From: Streptomyces diastatochromogenes
Lineage (GTDB): Bacteria; Actinomycetota; Actinomycetes; Streptomycetales; Streptomycetaceae
Assembly (NCBI RefSeq): GCF_002242805.1
Contig: NZ_MCGQ01000016.1
Span: forward strand, 402,417 to 466,416
Length of the DNA stretch: 64,000 nt
Direction of reading: 5' to 3'
A program made the translations under genes and the position numbers. Position 1 is the stretch's first letter. The number at the start of each line of letters is the position of its first letter. This document shows positions 31,235-40,618 of the stretch, in pieces. Under the pieces are notes generated by a model, which made no database searches, was not told the DNA's origin, and saw only the letters and a program-made list of their open reading frames with translations.

Positions 31235-33010
31235 TTACAGGCCGAGCTCGACCTCGAACTCGCCCGCCTCCAGGATGGCCTTGACCGCCGTCAGGTAACG
31301 GGCCGCGTCGGCGCCGTCGACCAGGCGGTGGTCGTAGGAGAGGGTCAGGTAGGTCATGTCGCGGACGCCGATGACCGTGCCCTCCTCGGTCTCGATGACG
31401 GCCGGACGCTTGACCGTGGCACCGATGCCGAGGATCGCGACCTGGTTCGGCGGCACGATGATCGTGTCGAACAGCGCGCCACGCGAACCGGTGTTGGAGA
31501 TGGTGAAGGTCGCGCCGGACAGCTCGTCCGGGGTGATCTTGTTGGCGCGGACCTTGCCCGCCAGGTCGGCCGTGGCCTTGGAGATGCCGGCGATGTTCAG
31601 GTCGCCCGCACCCTTGATGACCGGGGTCATCAGGCCCTTCTCCGAGTCCACCGCGATACCGATGTTCTCGGTGTCGAAGTAGGTGATCGTGCCCTCGGCC
31701 TCGTTGATCCGGGCGTTGATGACCGGGTGGGCCTTCAGCGCCTGGGCGGCGGCCTTGACGAAGAACGGCATCGGGGAGAGCTTGACGCCCTCACGGGCCG
31801 CGAACGAGTCCTTCGCCTTGGCGCGCAGCTTCATCAGGCGGGTGACGTCGACCTCGACGACCGACGACAGCTGGGCCTGCTCGTGCAGGGCCTTGACCAT
31901 GTTGTCGCCGATGACCTTGCGGATGCGGGTCATCTTGACGGTCTGGCCGCGCAGCGGGGAGACCTCCAGCGCCGGAGCCTTCTTCGCGGCGACCGGAGCG
32001 GCCGCGGCCGGAGCCGGGGCAGCGGCGGCGGCCTTCGCGGCCTCGGCGGCGGCGATGACGTCCTGCTTGCGGATACGGCCGCCGACGCCGGTGCCCTTGA
32101 CGGTGGACAGGTCGACGCCGTTCTCGGCGGCGAGCTTGCGCACCAGCGGGGTGACGTAGGCGCCCTCGTCGGTCGCCTGGGCGGCGGGGGCGGGAGCGGC
32201 CGGAGCCGGGGTGACCGGGGCCGGAGCGACCGGCGCGGGGGCCGGGGCAGCGGCAACCGGAGCGGGCGCCGGAGCCGGGGCGGCCGGAGCGACCGGGGCC
32301 GGCGGAGCCACGGGGGCGGCCGGAGCGACCGGAGCCGGGGCAGCGGCGGCCGGGGCCGGAGCGGCGGGGGCCGGGGCGGCGGCCGGAGCCGCACCCGCGG
32401 CGCCGATGACGGCGAGCTTGGCGCCGACCTCGGCGGTCTCGTCCTCGTTCACCACGATCTCCAGCAGCACGCCGGAGGCGGGCGCCGGGATCTCGGTGTC
32501 GACCTTGTCCGTGGAGACCTCGAGCAGCGGCTCGTCGGCCTCGACGGAGTCACCGACCGACTTCAGCCAGCGGGTGACGGTGCCCTCGGTGACGGACTCA
32601 CCGAGCGCGGGCAGGACCACGTCCGTGCCGGTGGCGCCACCGGCCGGGGCGGCGGGAGCGGCAGCGGGGGCCGGGGCCGCCGGGGCCTCGGCGACCGGCG
32701 CCGGAGCGGCCTCGGCGACCGGGGCGGCCACCGGCTCGGCGGCCGGGGCCGGAGCGGCGGCCGGCGCACCGGTGCCGTCGTCGATGATCGCCAGCTCGGC
32801 CCCGACCTCAACGGTCTCGTCCTCGGCGACCTTGATCGAGGCCAGGATGCCCGCGGCCGGCGCCGGAATCTCGGTGTCGACCTTGTCGGTCGACACCTCG
32901 AGCAGCGGCTCGTCGGCCTCGACGCGCTCGCCTTCGGCCTTCAGCCAGCGGGTGACAGTGCCCTCGGTGACGCTCTCGCCGAGCGCCGGAAGGGTTACGG
33001 AAACCGCCAT
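31235..33010 (-). CDS. sucB: Two-lipoyl dihydrolipoamide acyltransferase (E2)
   Basis: 591 residues; core of the 2-oxoacid dehydrogenase complex. Two lipoyl domains carry the lysines STDKVDTEIPAP (Lys43 and Lys169), joined by Ala/Pro-rich swinging linkers. The linker after the second lipoyl domain is extreme: AP/AAP repeats over about 70 residues. Then comes the E1/E3-binding domain (TPLVRKLAAENGVDLSTVKG) and the catalytic domain with SYDHRLVDGADAARYL (His/Asp). In actinobacteria this E2 serves pyruvate dehydrogenase with AceE, and the name sucB follows usage. ATG at 33010. lpd ends 60 nt upstream, probably the same transcript. Confidence 0.96.
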   Translation of the reverse strand: MAVSVTLPALGESVTEGTVTRWLKAEGERVEADEPLLEVSTDKVDTEIPAPAAGILASIKVAEDETVEVGAELAIIDDGTGAPAAAPAPAAEPVAAPVAEAAPAPVAEAPAAPAPAAAPAAPAGGATGTDVVLPALGESVTEGTVTRWLKSVGDSVEADEPLLEVSTDKVDTEIPAPASGVLLEIVVNEDETAEVGAKLAVIGAAGAAPAAAPAPAAPAPAAAAPAPVAPAAPVAPPAPVAPAAPAPAPAPVAAAPAPAPVAPAPVTPAPAAPAPAAQATDEGAYVTPLVRKLAAENGVDLSTVKGTGVGGRIRKQDVIAAAEAAKAAAAAPAPAAAAPVAAKKAPALEVSPLRGQTVKMTRIRKVIGDNMVKALHEQAQLSSVVEVDVTRLMKLRAKAKDSFAAREGVKLSPMPFFVKAAAQALKAHPVINARINEAEGTITYFDTENIGIAVDSEKGLMTPVIKGAGDLNIAGISKATADLAGKVRANKITPDELSGATFTISNTGSRGALFDTIIVPPNQVAILGIGATVKRPAVIETEEGTVIGVRDMTYLTLSYDHRLVDGADAARYLTAVKAILEAGEFEVELGL

Positions 33011-33070
33011 GGTTTCGGTTGCTCCTTACGAATTGCGGAAGTCTGTGTCGTCGCGCCCGTGACCGAAGGC

Positions 33071-34459
33071 TCAGTCGTGGGAGTGCAGCGGCTTGCCGGC
33101 CAGCGCCAGGTGTGCCTCGCCGAGCGCCTCGTTCTGCGTCGGGTGGGCGTGGATGAGCTGGGCGACCTCGGCCGGCAGCGCCTCCCAGTTGTAGATCAGC
33201 TGGGCCTCGCCGACCTGCTCGCCCATGCGGTCGCCGACCATGTGGACGCCGACCACGGCACCGTCCTTCACCTGGACGAGCTTGATCTCGCCCGAGGTGT
33301 TGAGGATCTTGCTCTTGCCGTTGCCCGCCAGGTTGTACTTCAGAGCGACGACCTTGTCCGCGCCGTAGATCTCCTTGGCCTTGGCCTCGGTGATACCCAC
33401 GGAGGCGACCTCCGGGTGGCAGTACGTCACCCGCGGGACACCGTCGTAGTCGATCGGGACGGCCTTCAGACCGGCCAGACGCTCCGCCACCAGGATGCCC
33501 TCGGCGAAGCCGACGTGCGCGAGCTGGAGCGTCGGGACCAGGTCACCGACGGCGGAGATGGTCGGAACGTTGGTGCGCATGTACTCGTCGACGAGGACGT
33601 AACCGCGGTCCATCGCGACGCCCTGCTCCTCGTAGCCCAGGCCCTGGGAGACCGGGCCGCGGCCGACGGCGACGAGGAGGACCTCGGCCTCGAACTCCTT
33701 GCCGTCGGCGAGGGTGACCTTGACACCGTCCTGGGTGTACTCGGCCTTCTGGAAGAAGGTGCCCAGGTTGAACTTGATGCCGCGCTTGCGGAACGCGCGC
33801 TCAAGAAGCTTCGAAGAGTTCTCGTCCTCGACCGGGACGAGGTGCTTCAGACCCTCGATGACCGTGACGTCCGAGCCGAAGGACTTCCACGCCGAGGCGA
33901 ACTCGACGCCGATGACACCGCCGCCCAGGATGATCGCGGACTTCGGCACGCGGTCCAGGACGAGGGCGTGGTCGGAGGAGATGATCCGGTCGCCGTCGAT
34001 CGTCAGGCCCGGCAGCGACTTCGGCACGGAGCCGGTCGCCAGCAGGACGTGGCGGCCCTGGATGCGCTGGCCGTTCACGTCGACGGAGGTCGGGGAGGAC
34101 AGACGGCCCTCACCCTCGATGTAGGTCACCTTGCGCGAGGCGATCAGGCCCTGCAGACCCTTGTACAGGCCGGAGATGACACCGTCCTTGTACTTGTGGA
34201 CGGCCGGGACGTCGATGCCCTCGAAGGTGGCCTTGACGCCGAACTGCTCGCTCTCGCGGGCCTGGTCGGCGATCTCGCCCGCGTGCAGCAGGGCCTTGGT
34301 GGGGATGCAACCCCGGTGCAGGCAGGTGCCGCCGACCTTGTCCTTCTCGATCAGGGCGACGTCCAGGCCCAGCTGCGCCCCGCGCAGGGCCGCGGCGTAA
34401 CCACCGCTACCACCGCCGAGGATCACTAGGTCGAAAACGGTGCTGGCGTCGTTCGCCAC
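33071..34459 (-). CDS. lpd: Dihydrolipoyl dehydrogenase (E3)
   Basis: 462 residues; reoxidises lipoamide on E2 using NAD+. FAD motif LVILGGGSGGYAAALR (11-26), redox disulfide GGTCLHRGCIPTKA with Cys46 and Cys51, NAD fold AIILGGGVIGVEFA, GDLVPTLQLAHVGFAEG, and the C-terminal His-Glu active pair in HAHPTQNEALGEA. GTG at 34459 has GGAGG 8 nt upstream, so the long frame beyond it is ignored. It heads the lpd-sucB pair. Confidence 0.98.
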   Translation of the reverse strand: MANDASTVFDLVILGGGSGGYAAALRGAQLGLDVALIEKDKVGGTCLHRGCIPTKALLHAGEIADQARESEQFGVKATFEGIDVPAVHKYKDGVISGLYKGLQGLIASRKVTYIEGEGRLSSPTSVDVNGQRIQGRHVLLATGSVPKSLPGLTIDGDRIISSDHALVLDRVPKSAIILGGGVIGVEFASAWKSFGSDVTVIEGLKHLVPVEDENSSKLLERAFRKRGIKFNLGTFFQKAEYTQDGVKVTLADGKEFEAEVLLVAVGRGPVSQGLGYEEQGVAMDRGYVLVDEYMRTNVPTISAVGDLVPTLQLAHVGFAEGILVAERLAGLKAVPIDYDGVPRVTYCHPEVASVGITEAKAKEIYGADKVVALKYNLAGNGKSKILNTSGEIKLVQVKDGAVVGVHMVGDRMGEQVGEAQLIYNWEALPAEVAQLIHAHPTQNEALGEAHLALAGKPLHSHD

Positions 34460-34654
34460 GTCACGTCCTCCATGCATGTGCGCCGTAGACCGGTCTCCAG
34501 TGACCGGCGGGCGGCTGGTGTCCGGCCGCTTGATGCTTCGGCCCTTCGGTGGGGGCCCTGTCCTGCCGGGCTCCATCTTTGCACTTGTTCGAGGCGGACG
34601 AGACGCCGGGCCGGGGTGTGACACATCGCACTGGTGGCGAGCAACGGGACAAAA

Positions 34655-34687
34655 CGGCTCCGGAGTGAAGGACACCCCGGAGCCGTC
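34655..34687 (-). terminator. pepA terminator
   Basis: ACGGCTCCGG (34655-34664) pairs with CCGGAGCCGT (34678-34687); with one mismatch the stem continues inward through GTG/CAC to an AAGGA loop. It starts 18 nt after the pepA stop. Confidence 0.75.
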
Positions 34688-34705
34688 ATGGCAAAGGACT
34701 CAGCC

Positions 34706-36232
34706 TCAGCCGAGGTCACCCGCCGCGGTGAGCTCCGCGAGCCGCACCAGCGTCCGCACCGCGCTGCCCGTACCGCCCTTCGGCGTGTAACCGAACGCAC
34801 CGCCCTCGTTGAAGGCCGGCCCGGCGATGTCCAGGTGCGCCCAGGTGATGCCCTCGCCGACGAACTCCTTCAGGAACAGACCGGCGACCAGCCCGCCACC
34901 CATCCGCTCACCCATGTTCGCGATGTCGGCGACGGTGGAGTCCATCCCCTTGCGCAGGTGCTCCGGCAGCGGCATCGGCCAGGCGGGCTCGCCGACCTCC
35001 TCCGCCGCCTCGTACACCGCGGAGCGGAATGCGTCGTCGTTGGCCATGACCCCGAAGGTCCGGCTGCCCAGCGCCAGCATCATCGCGCCGGTCAGCGTGG
35101 CCACGTCCACGATCGCGTCCGGCTTCTCCAGCGAGGCCGCCCACAGCGCGTCGGCCAGGACCAGCCGGCCCTCGGCGTCGGTGTTGAGCACCTCGACGGT
35201 CTTGCCGCTGTACATGCGCAGCACGTCACCCGGGCGCACCGCGGAGCCGGAGGGCATGTTCTCGGCCAGCGCCAGCCAGCCGGTGACGTTGACCTCCAGG
35301 CCGAGGCGGGCGGCGGCGACGACCGCGGCGAACACGGCGGCGGCACCGCTCATGTCGCACTTCATGGTCTCGTTGTGACCGGCCGGCTTCAGCGAGATGC
35401 CGCCCGAGTCGTAGGTGATGCCCTTGCCGACGAAGGCCAGGTGCTTCTCGGCGTTGGGGTGCGTGTACGTCAGCTTGACCAGGCGCGGGGTCGCGGCCGA
35501 GCCGCCGCCGACGCCCAGGATGCCGCCGTAGCCGCCCTTGGTCAGAGCCTTGTCGTCGAGCACCTGCACCTTGAGGCCGTGCTCCTTGGCCGCGTCCTGG
35601 GCCACCGCGGCGAACACCTGCGGGGTGAGGTCGTTCGGCGGCATGTTGATCAGGTCGCGGGAACGGTTCAGCTCCTCGGAGACCGCGACGGCCCGGGCCA
35701 CGGCGGCCTTGTGGACCGCGTCCCGCGGCTTGCCGCCGAGCAGCGCGGCCTCGGCCAGCGGCGCCTTGCCGTTCTTGGCCTTGGCGTCCTTGCCGGAGTC
35801 CTTGTACGTGTCGAAGGCGTAGGCGCCGAGCAGGACGCCCTCGCCGATCGCGCCGACGGCGTCCGGGCCTTCGAGGGGCAGCGCGAACGCGGCCTTCTTG
35901 GAGCCGGCGAGCGCCCGGGCGGCCACGCCGGCGGCCTTGCGCAGCGCCTCGGCGTCGTACCCGGCGTCCTTCTCGGGCACCGCGCCCAGGCCCACCGCCA
36001 CCACGAGCGGCGCCTTGAAGCCGGCCGGGGCGGGCAGCTTCGTCAGCTCGCCCTCGGCACCCGAGGCGCCGAGGGTCTCCAGGACGCCGGCCAGCTTGCC
36101 GTCGTACGCGTTGTCCACGGCGTCGGCGCCGGGCGCGACGACGGGTCCCTTGGCGCCCTTGGCGACACCGATCACGATCGCGTCGGCCCGCAGGCCGGGC
36201 GCCGCGGCGGTGCTGAGAGTCAGAGCAGTCAC
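34706..36232 (-). CDS. pepA: Leucyl aminopeptidase (M17)
   Basis: 508 residues; removes N-terminal residues from peptides in the cytoplasm. The M17 signature NTDAEGRLVLADAL is exact. Metal ligands are also visible in KGITYDSGGISLKP and MKCDMSGAAAVFAA, and MPPNDLTPQVFA precedes them. GTG at 36232 gives TALTLSTAAAPGLRADAIVIG; earlier codons add an unrelated stretch. No strong ribosome site. It is a single gene between lpd and cobS, the same neighbourhood as in mycobacteria. Confidence 0.96.
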   Translation of the reverse strand: MTALTLSTAAAPGLRADAIVIGVAKGAKGPVVAPGADAVDNAYDGKLAGVLETLGASGAEGELTKLPAPAGFKAPLVVAVGLGAVPEKDAGYDAEALRKAAGVAARALAGSKKAAFALPLEGPDAVGAIGEGVLLGAYAFDTYKDSGKDAKAKNGKAPLAEAALLGGKPRDAVHKAAVARAVAVSEELNRSRDLINMPPNDLTPQVFAAVAQDAAKEHGLKVQVLDDKALTKGGYGGILGVGGGSAATPRLVKLTYTHPNAEKHLAFVGKGITYDSGGISLKPAGHNETMKCDMSGAAAVFAAVVAAARLGLEVNVTGWLALAENMPSGSAVRPGDVLRMYSGKTVEVLNTDAEGRLVLADALWAASLEKPDAIVDVATLTGAMMLALGSRTFGVMANDDAFRSAVYEAAEEVGEPAWPMPLPEHLRKGMDSTVADIANMGERMGGGLVAGLFLKEFVGEGITWAHLDIAGPAFNEGGAFGYTPKGGTGSAVRTLVRLAELTAAGDLG

Positions 36233-36471
36233 GGTGGTGAAATCTCGCTTCCGATGTGAAGTTGCTGTGGCCGATGAGGGGTGGGTCGACCGGGCCCGAG
36301 AGCCGACCCTAGGTCCAGGCCTTGGGGTAGGTGGCAACCGGGGCCTTCACCCTGTCGGCGAACACCCGTGACGAGACTACGCGCGTACGACCGTTCGCTC
36401 ATGCCTGCGGGTGTTCACCTGTGCGTGGCGTCGTGGCCACTTCTCGCCCCCGGGCGTCGGTGAGCCGCCGG

Positions 36472-37254
36472 CTAGCCCAGCGACAGCACCACGAGCGCGG
36501 CCGTCGCCGCCGTCTCCGCGAGGGCGCCGAACACGTCCCCGGTGACCCCGCCGAAGCGGCGGGTGCAGCGGCGCAGCAGGAGTTCGGCGGTGGCGAGGGA
36601 CAGCAGGACCGCGGCCGCCGCGCGCACGGCGCCGTACGGGCCGAGGGCCGTGCCCCAAGCGGCCGCGACGATCGTGCAGGTGGCCGTGACGGCCAGCGCG
36701 CCCGGCACCGGCACCACGCCGGCGACCGCCGCCCCGAGACCCTCCGGACGGGCCGCCGGCACCCCGGTGCGCGCGGCCAGGGTGAGCGCGAGGCGGGCCG
36801 CGACCGCGGCGGTCACCGCCGCGGTGCCGCCCCGCACCCAGGAGTCGGCGTAGAGCTGTGCCAGAGCGGCGACCTGGGCCAGCAGGACCAGGACGAGGGT
36901 CAGCACCCCGAACGGCCCGATGTCCGACTGCTTCATGATCCGCAGCGCTTCCTCCGCGGGCTTGCCGCTGCCGAGCCCGTCCGCCGTGTCGGCGAGCCCG
37001 TCGAGGTGCAGACCGCGGGTCAGCGCGGCCGGTACGGCGACGGAGGCGACGGCGGCGAGCAGCGGACCGGCGCCCAGGAGGAGCAGCAGCAGCCCGAGCC
37101 CCGCCGCGCAGCCGCCGACGACCAGTCCGACGACCGGGGCGCCCAGCATGCCCCGGCGCGCGGCCTCCCTGTCCCACCGGTGCACCCGGACGGGCAGCAC
37201 GGAGAGCGTGCCGAAGGCGAAGCGAAGGCCGTCGAGGGAGGAGGACTTGAGCAC
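36472..37254 (-). CDS. cobS: Adenosylcobinamide-GDP ribazoletransferase
   Basis: 260 residues; joins adenosylcobinamide-GDP and alpha-ribazole to form the cobalamin precursor, in the membrane. DGLRFAFGTLSVLPV at the start and the catalytic block RGLHLDGLADTADGLGSGKPAEEALRIMKQSDIGPFGVL are diagnostic (metal-binding Asp residues). It has six or so hydrophobic segments. ATG at 37254. cobT and the cobU fusion lie 4-7 kb away on the same strand, with membrane-protein genes between them. Confidence 0.96.
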   Translation of the reverse strand: MLKSSSLDGLRFAFGTLSVLPVRVHRWDREAARRGMLGAPVVGLVVGGCAAGLGLLLLLLGAGPLLAAVASVAVPAALTRGLHLDGLADTADGLGSGKPAEEALRIMKQSDIGPFGVLTLVLVLLAQVAALAQLYADSWVRGGTAAVTAAVAARLALTLAARTGVPAARPEGLGAAVAGVVPVPGALAVTATCTIVAAAWGTALGPYGAVRAAAAVLLSLATAELLLRRCTRRFGGVTGDVFGALAETAATAALVVLSLG

Positions 37255-37314
37255 CGGCGCAGGTTACCGGGCCGTCGCGACGCCCCCTGATAGGGCCAGG
37301 GATAAAGTGCGCAC

Positions 37315-38091
37315 ATGGGGCACTGGTGGGAGCGGAACATCCTGGAGCCGGGGAAGCTTCCGCTGCTGCTGGCCCTGAGCGCCTTCGTCGTCACCTTCGT
37401 CGTCACCCGTGTGATCACCCGGCTGATCCGCGCGGGCAAGGGCCCCTTCGGCAACGTCAAGGCGGGCGGGCTGCACATCCACCACGTGGTCCCCGGGGTC
37501 CTGTTGACCGTCGTCGGAGGCTTCGGTGCCGTCGCCAGCGACCGGCACGGCGCGGGCGGGGCCCTCGCCGCGGTCGTCTTCGGCATGGGGGTGGGGCTCG
37601 TCCTGGACGAGTTCGCGCTGATCCTGCACCTCGACGACGTCTACTGGACCGAGGAGGGCCGCAAGAGCGTCGAGGTCGTCGTGGTCACCGCCGCCCTCGT
37701 CGGCCTGCTGCTCGCCGGGTTCGCGCCGTTCGGCGTCAACGACCTGTCCGCCGACGAACTCCAGGACCGGGGCACGGTCATCGCCAACATCGGCATGAAC
37801 TTCGTCTTCTCCCTGGTCGCCCTGAGCAAGGGCAAGGCCCGGGTCGCGATCTTCGGCGTGATCGTGCCGCTGGTCGCGATGGTCGGCGCCATCCGCCTGG
37901 CCCGCCCCGACTCCTACTGGGCCCGCCGCTTCTACGGCCGCCGCCCCCGCGCCCGCGCCAAGGCCACCCTGCGCGCCTACCGCCACGACCGCCGCTGGGC
38001 CGGGCCCCGCCGCGCCCTTCAGGACTGGATCGGCGGCAAACCCGACCCGCGCCCGGTCCGCCTGCCCGACCGCCACCGCCACCGCCACTGA
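37315..38091 (+). CDS. Polytopic membrane protein with His-rich end
   Basis: 258 residues, about five membrane segments (LPLLLALSAFVVTFVVTRVI, VVPGVLLTVVGGFGAVA, ALAAVVFGMGVGLVLDEFALI, VEVVVVTAALVGLLLAGFAPFG and VAIFGVIVPLVAMVGAIRL). The motif GGLHIHHVVPG between the first two and DEFALILHLDDVYW are conserved-looking and could bind metal. The C-terminus is basic with RHRHRH. No family name is certain. The gene is divergent from cobS and its 3' end overlaps the rhomboid-like gene by 73 nt, tail to tail. Confidence 0.8.
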   Translation: MGHWWERNILEPGKLPLLLALSAFVVTFVVTRVITRLIRAGKGPFGNVKAGGLHIHHVVPGVLLTVVGGFGAVASDRHGAGGALAAVVFGMGVGLVLDEFALILHLDDVYWTEEGRKSVEVVVVTAALVGLLLAGFAPFGVNDLSADELQDRGTVIANIGMNFVFSLVALSKGKARVAIFGVIVPLVAMVGAIRLARPDSYWARRFYGRRPRARAKATLRAYRHDRRWAGPRRALQDWIGGKPDPRPVRLPDRHRHRH

Positions 38092-38762
38092 CCGGGCCCC
38101 GGCAGCCGCCCGTACCGGTGCCGTACCGCAGCCACCAGACACAGCGTCCCCACACCCATCAGCGCGGCCAGATGCTCCTTGCCCGCCAGGTTCTCCTTGA
38201 GCAGCACCTCGACCACCATCGCCAACGTCACCGCACCCGACGTCACATAGGCGCCGTACCGCCAGCTCACATAGACGGCGAGCCCCACCACGGCCGCCGA
38301 CGGACCGGTGTCCACGACCTGCGCGTCCGTCCAGGGCAGGCCGAACGCCGCATGCGGGCCCAGCGAGATGCCCACGCGCGCGTACAGCGTCCCGGCGAGC
38401 GTGGCCACGTACGCGATGGCCAGCGTCCGCCACCAGCCGATGCACACCTCGGCGACGCCGAACACGAACAGGATCTGCGCGAGCGCCCCCCACACAGGCA
38501 GGTCCAGCGCCGGGACGAACAGCGACAGGGGAGTGCGCAGCAGCGCAGGCCCCAGCGGGTCCTCCGCCCGTACGGCACCCATGTCCTGCACGATCTGATA
38601 GCCCCACGGCCGGTTCTGCACGAACTGCAGCAGCGCGGTCAGCAGCACCGCCCCCAGCGTCATGGGGAACGCCCGCCAACGGCGCTTGAGCAGGGGCTCG
38701 CGCACGGTGACGTACAGCAGCCCCCACTCGGCACGGGCCCAGTGGGCGAGCGTCCTCATCAA
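38019..38762 (-). CDS. Rhomboid-like membrane protein
   Basis: 247 residues with about six membrane segments. The segment DTGPSAAVVGLAVYV resembles the rhomboid GxSx catalytic motif and KEHLAALMGVG carries the partner His, so it may be an active intramembrane protease. The N-terminal portion LYVTVREPLLKRRWRAFPM leads into ALLQFVQNRPWG. It overlaps the opposing gene by 73 nt, encoding a basic tail (QWRWRWRSGRRTGRGS). It sits 7 nt downstream of the MprF-like gene and is likely cotranscribed with it. Confidence 0.78.
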   Translation of the reverse strand: MMRTLAHWARAEWGLLYVTVREPLLKRRWRAFPMTLGAVLLTALLQFVQNRPWGYQIVQDMGAVRAEDPLGPALLRTPLSLFVPALDLPVWGALAQILFVFGVAEVCIGWWRTLAIAYVATLAGTLYARVGISLGPHAAFGLPWTDAQVVDTGPSAAVVGLAVYVSWRYGAYVTSGAVTLAMVVEVLLKENLAGKEHLAALMGVGTLCLVAAVRHRYGRLPGPGQWRWRWRSGRRTGRGSGLPPIQS

Positions 38763-38769
38763 ACGATCC

Positions 38770-40557
38770 TCATCGGTGCGTGTCCAGGTGCCTGCGGTGC
38801 AGCCACTTCGGCAGTCCCGGCGCCTCCAGGAAGCCTTCCGCGCGCGCCGACGCGATGCCGATGCGCGGCAGGTCCGCGCTCTTCTCGAAGAGCAGGAACC
38901 TGGGCTCCCAGATGGGCCGGTACTTGGCGTTGGCGCGGTACAGCGACTCGATCTGCCACCAGCGGGAGAAGAAGCTGAGCAGCGACCGCCACAGCCTCAG
39001 CACCGGTCCGGCACCGAGGCGCGCCCCACGTTCGAAGACCGATCGGAACATGGCGAAGTTGAGTGAGACCTGGGTGATCCTGATCTCGCCTGCCCGGCGC
39101 AGCAGTTCGATGACCATGAACTCCATCAGCCCGTTGGCAGAACCATCGACGTCTCGGCCCCTCCGCATGAGGTCCAGGGACAGTCCGTGCGGCCCCCAGG
39201 GCACGAAGGACAGCAGCGCGCGCAGCCTGCCCTCGGCGTCCGTGCACTCCAGCATCACGCACTGGCCGTCCTCGGGGTCCCCGAGCCGCCCCAGCGCCAT
39301 GCTGAACCCGCGCTCGGTCGCCCCGTCCCGCCAGTCGTCCGCGCGCTCGACGAGACGCGCCATCTCGTCGGCCGGGATGTCCGCGTGCCGTCGGATGCGC
39401 ACCCGGTACCCGGCCCGCTTCACCCGGTTGTACGCCTGCCGCACGGTGCGCATCGCCCGTCCCTCCAGCGTGAACTCGGCCACCTCCACGATCGCCTCGT
39501 CACCGAGTTCCAGCGCGTCCAGGCCGTGCCGGGCGTAGACCGTCCCCGCTTCCTCGCTCGCCCCCATCACCGCCGGGATCCACCCGTGCGCCCGTGCCTC
39601 CACCAGCCACGGCACGATCGCACCGGGCCACGCCTCCGGGTCGCCCAGCGGATCCCCGGAGGCCAGGCTCACCCCGCCGACGACGCGGTAGGCGACGGCC
39701 GCCTTCCCGGTCGGCGACCACACCACGCTCTTCTCCCGGCGCAGCGCGAAGTAGCCGAGGGAGTCCCGCTCTCCGTGCCGCTCCAGCAGCGCCCGCAGCC
39801 GCTTCTCGTCGTCCTCGGTGAGCGGGTCGACGGCCCGCCGGGAGCGGAAGGCGGCGTAGAACACGGCGAGGACGAGCAGCGTGCTGAGCACGTTGATCGC
39901 CACGTTGGCCCAGTTGGGCGGGTCGATGCCGGGGAAGCGCGACTCCTCGGCGGCCACCGACACCAGTCGCAGGGTGCCGTAGTGCCAGCGCTCCAGGAAC
40001 GTCGAACGGGCCGCGTCCGGTGCCGTGTTGGTGACCGTGATCAGCAGCCCGGCGAGCAGCGAGGCGACGAGCCCGCCGCCGACGGCGACGGTCGCGGCGA
40101 GCCGCGGGTTGGACCGGTCACCCTTGGCGTAGAACTCCCGGCGCCCGACCAGCAGCGCGCCGACGAAGGCGGCCGTCAGCACCAGGGAGACCCAGTTCTG
40201 CGCGTACCGCCGGATCTCCGGGAACGCCATGGCGAACGCGAACAGGGCCAGGAACGACCCGCTCAGCACCAGGTTCAGGATCCAGGCGGCCCGCTTGCGC
40301 CGGCGCATCGTGATCGCCAGGAACGCGGTGAACACGCCCGAGGCGAAGCCGGCCGTCAGCAGATACGGCGTGAAGTAGTTCTCCTGGTTGTGCCGGCGCA
40401 CGTCCTGGCCCAGCGAGACCCAGACCGCGCTCAGGAAGTTGATGAAGGCGACGGCCCGCAGATACCAGACGGCGAAGGCGGCGGCCCGACGGGATGCCCC
40501 GCTGGACCGCCGCTCCGGCTCGGCTTGCAGTTCCACGGCAATTCGGGCATCTCCCAT
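38770..40557 (-). CDS. MprF-like membrane protein with DUF2156 (phosphatidylglycerol lysyltransferase) domain
   Basis: 595 residues. Six or so N-terminal membrane segments (residues about 25-230) are followed by a DUF2156/GNAT-like cytoplasmic domain: SLGYFALRREKSVVWSPTGKAAVAYRVVGGVSLASGDP, FTLEGRAMRTVRQAYNRVKRAGY, SFVPWGPHGLSLDLMRR and a final NAKYRPIWEPRFLLFE. These match MprF/LysX-type enzymes that transfer lysine from tRNA to phosphatidylglycerol, altering surface charge. No lysyl-tRNA synthetase module is attached, so the domain may use another donor. Partner: rhomboid-like gene 7 nt downstream. Confidence 0.9.
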   Translation of the reverse strand: MGDARIAVELQAEPERRSSGASRRAAAFAVWYLRAVAFINFLSAVWVSLGQDVRRHNQENYFTPYLLTAGFASGVFTAFLAITMRRRKRAAWILNLVLSGSFLALFAFAMAFPEIRRYAQNWVSLVLTAAFVGALLVGRREFYAKGDRSNPRLAATVAVGGGLVASLLAGLLITVTNTAPDAARSTFLERWHYGTLRLVSVAAEESRFPGIDPPNWANVAINVLSTLLVLAVFYAAFRSRRAVDPLTEDDEKRLRALLERHGERDSLGYFALRREKSVVWSPTGKAAVAYRVVGGVSLASGDPLGDPEAWPGAIVPWLVEARAHGWIPAVMGASEEAGTVYARHGLDALELGDEAIVEVAEFTLEGRAMRTVRQAYNRVKRAGYRVRIRRHADIPADEMARLVERADDWRDGATERGFSMALGRLGDPEDGQCVMLECTDAEGRLRALLSFVPWGPHGLSLDLMRRGRDVDGSANGLMEFMVIELLRRAGEIRITQVSLNFAMFRSVFERGARLGAGPVLRLWRSLLSFFSRWWQIESLYRANAKYRPIWEPRFLLFEKSADLPRIGIASARAEGFLEAPGLPKWLHRRHLDTHR

Positions 40558-40618
40558 GGGGGAGGATCATATGGGGGCCGCCCGGGCGAACCATTCTTTT
40601 CCGGCTGCCGTGGTGCGA

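Noticed and set aside
31328..34429. Plus-strand open frame of 1033 codons opposite sucB and lpd.
   Set aside because: It mirrors the low-complexity and codon bias of the real genes, has no family motif and no ribosome site.
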